Positions 7,197 through 14,400 of a stretch of DNA of 15,338 nt are shown here, in pieces. The stretch spans positions 1-15,338 of the forward strand of contig CAZUEM010000084.1 in assembly GCA_964619155.1 (NCBI GenBank), in the 5' to 3' direction. Numbering within the stretch: position 1 is the first letter of the stretch; each line of letters opens with the position of its first letter. Both the position numbers and the translations under genes were made by a program. Origin of the DNA: CAIXRL01 sp964619155 (GTDB lineage: Bacteria > Eisenbacteria > RBG-16-71-46). The notes beneath the pieces were generated by a model, which did no database searches, was not told the origin of the DNA, and worked only from the letters and a program-made list of their open reading frames with translations.

Positions 7197-7334
7197 CTAC
7201 GGCTTGACTGCGACGACCTTGCCGTTCTTCATGATGTAGATCGGCGTGCCGTGCATGCGGGCCACCTGGCGCGCGCGCTTGGCGGCGCGGCGGAGGCCGC
7301 GGGCCACTGCACGGGAGAACTCGTTGGGTTTCAT
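7197..7334 (-). CDS. 45-residue basic protein, candidate antitoxin or partner of the zeta-like toxin
   Basis: A short frame on the minus strand encodes 45 residues: MKPNEFSRAVARGLRRAAKR then ARQVARMHGTPIYIMKNGKV and a final VAVKP. It begins 17 bp after the stop of the zeta-toxin-like gene on the same strand. The MHGTPIY...NGKVVA pattern resembles, from memory, small proteins often encoded beside COG4185 P-loop proteins; this is not verified by a search. The helical basic N-half and a short beta C-half would suit a binding partner. There is no clear ribosome binding site, so translation may be coupled to the upstream gene. Antitoxin function is inference from gene order and size. Confidence 0.65.
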   Translation of the reverse strand: MKPNEFSRAVARGLRRAAKRARQVARMHGTPIYIMKNGKVVAVKP

Positions 7335-7351
7335 GGATCGCTTGGGTGCTG

Positions 7352-7879
7352 TCAAGGCCACTGCTCCACCAGAACTGGAACGCTGCCGGAGTTATCGTAC
7401 ACCGAGCACGTGTCGGCCAGCGGCCTATAGATCCCTTCGAAATGCTCCAGGCTCCGCGTAAAGCGACGCACGACGTCCTTCCGCGGGACCGAGTGACCGC
7501 CTTGCCGGACGCGCGCGGCGATCCTGCGCAAGGCGAGGCTGACGGAGTTCACTTTCAGGTAGACGATTTCGATGCGATAGCCGAGCGCCCGCCAGCGCTT
7601 CAAACGGGCGACGTAGGTCAGGCCACTCAACGTGCTCTCGAACGCGAAGCTCGCCCGCTCGACGGCGAGCCGGTCGAGCTCCCGCAGGAAGAGCCGGCCG
7701 GCGGCGATTGCGGCCAGCTCGGGCCGCAGCGGCGAAAGGCCGCCCGCGATCAGGTCGGCATTCACGAAATGAACGATGTCGGTGTCGTGGGGCAGGAACT
7801 CCTGTGCGAACGTGGTCTTGCCCGCCCCGTTCGGCCCGGCGATGACGATGCAGCGCGGCGTGTTCGATCGCTTCGTCAT
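7352..7879 (-). CDS. Zeta-toxin-like P-loop ATPase/kinase (COG4185 type)
   Basis: A 175-residue protein starting MTKRSNTPRCIVIAGPNGAG. Walker A is GPNGAGKT (15-22). It is followed by FVNADLIAGGLSPL and FAFESTLSG, motifs typical of the zeta toxin / predicted ABC-type ATPase family COG4185, and by GYRIEIVYLKVNSVSLALRR in the lid region. Zeta toxins phosphorylate UDP-N-acetylglucosamine and block cell-wall synthesis; COG4185 members are often annotated as such, but activity here is untested. I start at ATG 7879 because the P-loop then begins at the usual distance; the frame stays open upstream to 8047 but those residues are Arg-rich and look non-coding. No strong ribosome binding site is seen. 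The 45-codon gene follows directly. Confidence 0.85.
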   Translation of the reverse strand: MTKRSNTPRCIVIAGPNGAGKTTFAQEFLPHDTDIVHFVNADLIAGGLSPLRPELAAIAAGRLFLRELDRLAVERASFAFESTLSGLTYVARLKRWRALGYRIEIVYLKVNSVSLALRRIAARVRQGGHSVPRKDVVRRFTRSLEHFEGIYRPLADTCSVYDNSGSVPVLVEQWP

Positions 7880-7892
7880 TGCGCGGCGAAGT

Positions 7893-7956
7893 CTACGCTG
7901 CGCGGCGCGCGGGTCCAATGCCCTCTTGCCAAACGCCCGACGAACCGGCAGCGTAG
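7893..7956. repeat. Inverted repeat (9-bp arms, 46-bp spacer) upstream of the zeta-like gene
   Basis: CTACGCTGC (7893-7901) is the exact inverse of GCAGCGTAG (7948-7956). The pair lies 14-77 bp upstream of the toxin-like start in the 274-bp divergent region shared with dadA. It could be a regulator half-site pair, but in GC-rich DNA two 9-base arms at this spacing may arise by chance. Otherwise I see no clear promoter or coding sequence in 7880-8153. Confidence 0.25.
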
Positions 7957-8153
7957 CGTCGTCCCGTCCGTCGGATCCGTTCCGTGCCTGCCTCCTTCGC
8001 CCCGCTCGAACGCATCGGCTTCGTCGGCCTCCGCCCGACGGCCGCACCGATGGCGCGCAATGACGTGCGCGGCGCCTTCCTCCTCGCCATGAGCTCGTTC
8101 ACGCCGGCGGGCGCGCGCGAGCGCGGTCGCGGCGACGCGCCGCACCCCGCGCG

Positions 8154-9404
8154 ATGAAGGTGCTGGTGCTCGGCGGGGGCGTGGTCGGTCTTGCCGCCGC
8201 CTACGCGCTCGCGCGCGACGGGCACGAGGTCGCGGTCGTCGAGCGCAACGCCGGGGTCGGGCTCGAGACGAGCTACGCGAACGGCGGGCAGCTCTCCTAC
8301 AGTTACGTCGCGCCGCTCGCCGGCCCGGGCGTGCTGCCGAAGATCCCGCCCTGGCTCCTCGCCCGCGACGCGCCGCTGCGCTTCCGCCCCGCGCTCGACT
8401 GGCGCCAGTGGCGCTGGTGCCTCGAGTTCGTCCTCGCGTGCAACCGGCGCCAGGCCGACCTCACCACGCGCCGGCTGCTGCGGCTCGCGTACTACTCGCG
8501 CGCCGAGATGCACCGCTTCGTCGCCGCGGAGCGGGTCGAGTTCGACTACGTGCGCAACGGCAAGCTCGTGGTGCACTCGGACCCCGCGGCGTTCGAGTCC
8601 GCGCGGCGCCTCGTCGAGTACCAGGCGAGCCTCGGGTCGGAGCAGGAGGCGCTCGACCCGGACGCCTGCCTCGCGCTCGAGCCGGCGCTCGCGGCGCTGC
8701 GGCGGCGGCTGGTCGGCGGCATCCACACGCCGAGCGAGGACGCGGGCGACTGTTACGCGTTCTGCCTCGGGCTCGAGCGCATCCTGCGCGCGGGCGGCGC
8801 GACCTTCCTGCTGAACACCGAGATCCGCCGCCTGCTGCGGCTGCGCGGCCGCATCGTCGGCGTGGATACGAGCGCGGGCGTGCTCGAGGCCGACCGCTAC
8901 GTGCTCGCGCTCGGCGCGGCGAGCCCGTGGCTCGTGCGCCCGCTCGGGCTGCGGCTGCCGATCTATCCGCTCAAGGGGTACAGCCTCACGCTGCCGGTCG
9001 GACCGGCGCACGTCGCGCCGCGCATCAGCATCACCGACTTCAAGAAGAAGATCGTCTACGCGCGGCTCGGCGACGAGCTGCGCGTCGCCGGCATGGCCGA
9101 CCTCGCCGGGTACGACGCGACGATCGACGAGGCGCGCGTGGCGACGCTGCTCGACGAGACGCGCGCCGCGTTCCCCGACGCCTCCGACTACTTGCGGCTC
9201 CAGCCGTGGTGCGGCCTGCGGCCAGCGACGCCGAAGGGCACGCCGATCCTGGGCGCGACGCCGTACCCGAACCTGGTGCTCGACTGCGGCCAGGGCGCGC
9301 TCGGGTTCACGCTCGCGCTCGGCTGCGCGCGCGTGGTCGCGGACGTGGTCGCCGGGCGCGCGCCCGGGGTGCCGCTCGACGGCATGGCCCTCGGCGGCGT
9401 TTGA
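8154..9404 (+). CDS. dadA: D-amino acid dehydrogenase (small subunit type)
   Basis: A 416-residue FAD enzyme, close to the 432 residues of E. coli DadA. The N-terminal dinucleotide fold MKVLVLGGGVVGLAAAYALA is followed by the acidic ribose contact Glu30 and by the DadA signature AGVGLETSYANGGQLSYSYV (33-52). Further along are PLAGPGVLPKIPPWLL, QWRWCLEF, YPLKGYSLTLPV and LQPWCGLRPATPKGTPILG, all shared by DadA proteins. It oxidises D-amino acids (classically D-alanine) to 2-oxo acids and ammonia at the inner face of the membrane and passes electrons to the respiratory chain. The start is fixed by the Rossmann fold beginning at residue 3; there is no visible ribosome binding site. No alanine racemase gene is adjacent in this window. 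A cytochrome c gene follows 61 bp downstream and may or may not be its electron acceptor. Confidence 0.93.
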   Translation: MKVLVLGGGVVGLAAAYALARDGHEVAVVERNAGVGLETSYANGGQLSYSYVAPLAGPGVLPKIPPWLLARDAPLRFRPALDWRQWRWCLEFVLACNRRQADLTTRRLLRLAYYSRAEMHRFVAAERVEFDYVRNGKLVVHSDPAAFESARRLVEYQASLGSEQEALDPDACLALEPALAALRRRLVGGIHTPSEDAGDCYAFCLGLERILRAGGATFLLNTEIRRLLRLRGRIVGVDTSAGVLEADRYVLALGAASPWLVRPLGLRLPIYPLKGYSLTLPVGPAHVAPRISITDFKKKIVYARLGDELRVAGMADLAGYDATIDEARVATLLDETRAAFPDASDYLRLQPWCGLRPATPKGTPILGATPYPNLVLDCGQGALGFTLALGCARVVADVVAGRAPGVPLDGMALGGV

Positions 9405-9414
9405 CGTACGTCAA
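9401..9414. promoter_or_regulatory. FNR/CRP-family box (perfect 14-bp palindrome) before the cytochrome c gene
   Basis: TTGACGTACGTCAA is a perfect palindrome matching the FNR/DNR-type layout TTGAY-N4-RTCAA. It overlaps the dadA stop codon. Its centre (9407.5) predicts a class II start near 9449, about 41.5 bp downstream, and a weak -10 hexamer CATGCT (9436-9441) sits where expected, leaving a short leader with GGAG (9455-9458) before the ATG at 9466. Oxygen or NO control of the cytochrome gene is therefore likely. Confidence 0.65.
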
Positions 9415-9465
9415 CCCCGCCGGGCGGCCGGACGGCATGCTCGGTCCGATGATCGGAGCCCAGTC

Positions 9466-9840
9466 ATGAAAGTCATGCACGTCGTGTGGAGGATCGCTGC
9501 CGCCGCGGGGCTGGGCGCCGGGCTCGCCCTGGTCCCTACGGCGGCCGGCGCGGGCGATTACGACCGCGGACAGCTCCTCTACCAGGCGCGCTGCGTCGGC
9601 TGCCACGACAAGAGCGTGCACAACCGGGCGGCACGCAAGGCGGTCACCGTGGAGGCGATCCGGGCGCAGGTGCGGCGCTGGGACGGCGCGATGGGCGGTG
9701 CGTGGAAGGATTCCGAGGTGGACGACGTGACCACCTATCTGAACGAACTCTATTACCGCTACCCCTGCCCGCCGGCGATCTGCCCGGAGAAAAAGGCGGA
9801 GGGACAGGCCGCTCCGCCCGGCCTGGCGCGGGCGCGCTGA
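9466..9840 (+). CDS. Periplasmic monohaem c-type cytochrome
   Basis: A 124-residue exported cytochrome. Residues 1-29 form a signal peptide (MKVMHVVWR, then an Ala/Gly/Leu core ending TAAGA), with likely cleavage before GDYDRG. The haem site is CVGCH (43-47). RWDGAMGGAWKDSEVDDVTT then YLNELYYRYPCP is the C-terminal helix region typical of small class I cytochromes of proteobacteria. Met76 is the only Met after the haem site and a possible sixth ligand. A second Cys pair (CPPAIC, 101-106) lies in the tail and could form a disulfide. The start is supported by GGAG seven bases upstream; an in-frame ATG at 9475 is possible. It would carry electrons in the periplasm. It lies downstream of dadA but probably has its own oxygen-responsive promoter. 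Its 3' end converges on the GGDEF gene. Confidence 0.9.
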   Translation: MKVMHVVWRIAAAAGLGAGLALVPTAAGAGDYDRGQLLYQARCVGCHDKSVHNRAARKAVTVEAIRAQVRRWDGAMGGAWKDSEVDDVTTYLNELYYRYPCPPAICPEKKAEGQAAPPGLARAR

Positions 9841-9861
9841 CGCAGCGCCGCGACGAAGCGG

Positions 9862-11406
9862 TCAGCGCCCGCCGGCCGCGGCCTGCCGCTCGACCGGCGG
9901 CATCTCGTCGAAGCGCACGACCTTGTTGCGGCCGGTCTGCTTCGCGGCGTAGAGGGCCTGGTCGGCCTCGTCGATCAGCGTCTTCAGGCCCGGAGCGCCG
10001 AACTCGAGCGACGACAGCCCGAAGCTCGCGGTCACGCGCAGGCCCGGGATCGAGCGGATCCCCGGCCCGGCCTGCGCCTCCACGCGGAAGCGGATGCGCT
10101 CGGCCACCACCGCCGCGCGCAGCGCGTCCACGCCCGGCAGCAGGATGCAGAACTCCTCCCCGCCGTAGCGGCACATCACGTCGGTCGGCCGGAGCGCCGC
10201 CTTCAGCACGCGCGACACCTGCACCAGCACCTGGTCGCCCACCGCGTGGCCGTAGGTGTCGTTGAAGGTCTTGAACTTGTCGATGTCGGTCATCAGGCAG
10301 CAGACGTGGCCGCCCGCGCTCTTCGCCTGCGCGATCAGCTGGTCGGCGGTCTCGAAGAACGCGCGCCGGTTCATGCACCCGGTGAGCGGGTCGATGTTGG
10401 CGAGCTGCTTCAGCTCCTCGTTCTGCGCCTCGATCTTCTTGCGCGAGTCCTCGAGCTCCGAGAGCGTGCGCTCGAGCTCGACGTTCTTGCGGTCGAGCTC
10501 GGTCACGTCGTTGAGCGACACCAGGCAGCCGCGCACCATCCCGCGCCCGTCGGTGATCGGGCTCGCGGCCATCTTCGCCTTGCGGCGGCCGTCGGGCGTG
10601 TGGTTGAACTCGAGCATCTCCCCGGCGACCGTGACCCCGTCGCGCATCGCGATCGCCCACGGATGGTCGTCGGGCTCGCGCTCGCCGAGGGAGGCGCGCA
10701 GCCAGGGAATCTCGGAGGCCTTGCGCGCCGAGAGCCCGATCTTGTCGTCGGCGCCGTGCAGCTCGCGGAACGCCTCGTTCGCGAGCACGATGCGGCCGTT
10801 GGTGTCGAGCACGATCACGCCCTCGGTCAGCGTGTCGAGCGCCTTGCGCACCCGGTCCGGAATCGCCTTGGTCGGGTCGAGGTGCTCGAGCACCCGGCGC
10901 ATGTACCAGTAGTAGAGGAGGAACCCGCCGATCACCATCGTGCCGAGCATCAGCACCAGCGGGTGGCGCACCCAGCCGAACCAGGTCTTCGGCACCACCG
11001 GCCGGAAGCTGATCTCGACGTTGCCCCAGACGTCCTTGCCGGCGTGGATCGGGACCGACACGTGCGTGGTGGTCGAGCGCGCGTCCTTGAGCGGCACCCA
11101 GTGCTTCGCGTGATCGGCGCTCTCGATCATGATGTCGCCGGAGTTGCGCCGCAGCCCGACCGAGACGATCTCGCCGTCGCGCCCGCTGATCGCGTCGATG
11201 GTGCGCTTGAGCGACTCGGTGTCGTCCTTCTGCAGCAGCACCGCGAGCTGGATCGAGAGGTCCTCCGCCGCGATCGTGCGCGCCTGGCGCGCCATCTCGA
11301 CGTCGTCGCGGAGCACGCCGAGGAACGACACGAGCAGCAGCAGGCCGATCGTGATCGACACGAGGCCGATCGCGATGCGGGAAATCGGGCCGAAGAGCTT
11401 GATCAT
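9862..11406 (-). CDS. Membrane-bound PAS-GGDEF diguanylate cyclase
   Basis: A 514-residue protein that makes cyclic di-GMP from two GTP. TM1 (about 8-31) and TM2 (about 149-168) bracket a periplasmic sensor region of about 115 residues. A PAS domain follows (about 186-305; TEGVIVLDTNGRIVLANEAF), then a coiled coil (about 303-338) and the GGDEF domain from DPLTGCMNRRAFF. The active-site motif is GGEEF (415-419), an active variant. The inhibitory I-site RPTD (406-409) stands exactly five residues before it, so product inhibition is expected. The metal-binding Asp is in MTDIDKFKTFND. There is no EAL domain. The gene starts 22 bp after the stop of the large surface-protein gene on the same strand, so co-transcription is likely. 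The start codon has no clear ribosome binding site; a 10-bp palindrome GCGCTAGCGC (11410-11419) lies in the gap. Confidence 0.94.
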   Translation of the reverse strand: MIKLFGPISRIAIGLVSITIGLLLLVSFLGVLRDDVEMARQARTIAAEDLSIQLAVLLQKDDTESLKRTIDAISGRDGEIVSVGLRRNSGDIMIESADHAKHWVPLKDARSTTTHVSVPIHAGKDVWGNVEISFRPVVPKTWFGWVRHPLVLMLGTMVIGGFLLYYWYMRRVLEHLDPTKAIPDRVRKALDTLTEGVIVLDTNGRIVLANEAFRELHGADDKIGLSARKASEIPWLRASLGEREPDDHPWAIAMRDGVTVAGEMLEFNHTPDGRRKAKMAASPITDGRGMVRGCLVSLNDVTELDRKNVELERTLSELEDSRKKIEAQNEELKQLANIDPLTGCMNRRAFFETADQLIAQAKSAGGHVCCLMTDIDKFKTFNDTYGHAVGDQVLVQVSRVLKAALRPTDVMCRYGGEEFCILLPGVDALRAAVVAERIRFRVEAQAGPGIRSIPGLRVTASFGLSSLEFGAPGLKTLIDEADQALYAAKQTGRNKVVRFDEMPPVERQAAAGGR

Positions 11407-11428
11407 CGCGCGCTAGCGCTTGCGGGGC

Positions 11429-14400
11429 TCATGCGCGGGCATCTCCCTCGAGCACCCACGCCGCGCGGTGCTCGTCGTCCTTCTTCTCCTTGTCCTGGGC
11501 GGCATCGTCCCATTCCTCTTCTTCTTCCTCGTCGCGCCCCAGCACCGGCAGCGGGTCCACGTGCCGCCACGCCGGGGTCGAGGCCAGGAGGCTCGCCACC
11601 AGGCCCGCCGCCCGCGCCGCCCACCAGACCACCCCGACCGACAGGGCGAGGCCGGTGATGCGGACGGAATTTAGCACCACGTCGATACGCTGACGCTCTT
11701 CTTCGCTCAGGTCAAGGTCGTGCCGGGTCGGAATGACCTGCATTTCCGCCCGGATGGGCTCGACTTCGATCACGGCGCGCTGCGGTGTGGTTTCGATCAC
11801 ATCCGCCTGGACCCGGACCGGCGGGATCAGGGTGTCCGGGACCGCGACCCGGTCGGTCAGCACCGCGGGAGCGGGCGCCGGCCGGATCTCGGCAAAGTTC
11901 ACGCTTCCGCCGTCGGCCTCCTCGCCGGCCCCGCCCGGGCGGAAGAAGGTAACCAGGCCGGTGGGCGGCAGGCCGGCCGGCACGATCGGGAACACCGGGG
12001 GCAGGGTCGGCGGGGTCACCGGTGTCCCGCCGCCGCCTCCGCCGCCACCCGGGGGAGGGGTGGGCGTGCCGGCGCCGCCCACGAAGGTGATGTTGGCCTG
12101 CGCCCCGACGCCCGAGGTGCCGTCGGAAACGTAGATCGTGAAGCTCGGCGCGGCGCCCGTCCCGTTGTGCACGAACCGCACCTCGCCGTTGGCGATCTGC
12201 TGCTGGGTGAAGGTGGTCACCGGCGCGCCCGGGCTGGCGATCATCTCGAAGTAGCCGTTGGTGACCGAGCCCACCGTGAACACCAGCGTCCCGACCGGCG
12301 TGTCGGGGTCGGTCGCGCTCGTGTTACTCAGGGTGACGGTCAGCGTGCCGCCGTCGACGATCGTCCAGGCGTTGTTGACGAGCGAGGGGGCGAGGCTCCC
12401 GCTGTCGTTGTCGGCGATGTTGGCCGTGGCGCTCGCCCCGGTGATGTTCACCGCNNNNNNNNNNNNNNNNNNNNNNNNNNNNNNNNNNNNNNNNNNNNNN
12501 NNNNNNNNNNNNNNNNNNNNNNNNNNNNNNNNNNNNNNNNNNNNNNNNNNNNNNGTCGCCCTGGGTGGTGACCGAGAGCACCGCGTTGGCGCTGTCGTTG
12601 TCGGCGATGTTGGCCGTGGCGCTCGCCCCGGTGATGTTCACCGCGGGGTTGCTCGAGTTGGAGATCTGGGCGGCGAGGGTCTCGGTGGCCTCGAACAGGG
12701 CATCGTCGGTGACCGCCACCGCCAGGGAGCCGGAGGCCGCGCCGTTGGCGATGCTGATCTGGGCGCCGGCCGGGATGGCGGTGTAATCGATGCCGCTGGT
12801 GGCGCTGCCGGTGAGCAGGTCGTCCAGATCGAAGGTGATCGCCACGCCGGTGTTGTTCACCTGCGAGAGGGTGACGGTGTAGACGATCGCCACCGGGCCG
12901 GCCTCGTCGCCCTGGGTGGTGACCGAGAGCACCGCGTTGGCGCTGTCGTTGTCGGCGATGGTGACGGTGGCGGCGTTTGCGGCGCCGTCGATGGTGATCT
13001 GCGGGTCCCCGGATCCGATCGAGGCGAGCGTGACGATCACGGTCTCGGCGGATTCCAGGAGGGCGTCGTCGAGCACGCTCACGTCGATCGTCGCGGTGAG
13101 GTTGCCGGCGAGGATCGTGACGGTCCCGGTAAGGGCGGCGTAGTCGTTACCGGCGCCGGGTAGCGCGGTGCCGGTGACGTTGTAGGTGATGACGGTGTCG
13201 GTCGCGCTCGGCCCGGTCATGGTCACCGTGAACTGGCCGTTGTTCGCCGGCTCGGCGGCGGCCGGGTCGGTGGCGGCGATGCTGACCTGGGCCGCGGCGA
13301 TCGGGAGGTTCGCGGCGAACTCGGACGTGGTGTTGGTGGCGAGGTTGGTCGCCGTCGCGGTCAGGAACTCGCCCGGGAGCACGACCGCGGTGACGGTGGT
13401 GCTGAAAGCGATGATCCCGTTCGGCAGGCCGTCGAGGTCGCCGACGCCGCCGTCGGTCAGGTTGACGAAGCCGAGGTAGCGCTCGCCCTCGCCGTGCCCG
13501 GAGGGGTCGGTGGCGGTGTTGGCGAAGAACTCGAGCCGGAAGGTGCCGCCGACCGCCGAGTCGAGCGAGCCCGCGATGGTGACCTGGGTGCTCGTGCTGA
13601 CGGCGCTCGTCAGTACCGGGTAGTTCTGCAGCCGGTTCGGGCCCAGGTCGCCGTCACCCGCATCGTTCGGGGTCACGCCGGCGGGGGTCTCGCCGACTCC
13701 GCCGACGAGATTGATGCCGAGGGCGGAGTTGCCGTAGATCGAGTTGCGGGTGATCTCGACCCGGGCGGACGCCTGGTCGACATACACGCCTGCGCCGGTG
13801 TTGCCCGAGATCACGTTGCCCTCGACGAGGTTGTCGGTGGCGCGGATTACGCGGATTCCGAACTCCTCTCCCGAGCCGGCGGTGGCGTTGTTCGTGACCG
13901 TGTTGTTGCGGACGGTCACGCGGGTGGTGGCGCCGCCGTTGATGTCGACCCCCGGCGAGAGATTGCCGGTGATGAGGTTGCCCTCGATCAGCACGTCCGC
14001 AGACCCGGCGGTGACGTCGATCGCGTCGTGGGTCTGGTCGGTCTGGCCCGCGCCGCGGATCTCGTTGTTCTGGACGGTCCAGTCGGTGACCCCGCTCAAC
14101 GTGGCGGCGCGGTGCCCGACGAAGCCGATGAGGTTGTTCTGGATCACGCCTTCGTCCGCGTCGATGACGTGGATGGCGTAGCCTTCGCCGCGCGCGGCGC
14201 CGGGGTCGGCGTCGGCGGCGGTGAAGGTCGCGGCCCCGGCCGAGAATCCGATCAGGTTGCCGGTGATCGTGACCCGGTCGTAGGCGTCGCCGACCACGCC
14301 GATGCTGCCGGAATCGATCAGCGGGTTGCTGTCGCCGAATCCGTAGATCGCGAGGTCGCGGATTGTCACGTCCGTCGCCTGCAGCTGCAGACCGTAGTCG

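Noticed and set aside
7984..8157. 57-residue plus-strand frame starting GTG whose stop overlaps the dadA ATG as ATGA
   Set aside because: The overlap looks like translational coupling, but there is no ribosome binding site, no recognisable family, and the end is Arg/Gly/Pro-rich. Kept as non-coding.
10246..11658. 470-codon plus-strand open frame
   Set aside because: Antisense to the GGDEF gene and the end of the surface-protein gene; low-complexity composition.
12324..12454. Frame continuing from the right contig through the N block into a different frame (Arg/His-rich residues)
   Set aside because: An artefact of the 100-N placeholder, which is not the true gap length; the correct frame left of the gap is the Calx-beta/cadherin one ending at 11429.
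12404..12960. Direct repeats as a possible CRISPR array
   Set aside because: The period is 351 bp, the repeats are in-frame protein-coding Calx-beta modules, and there are no short unique spacers or cas genes.
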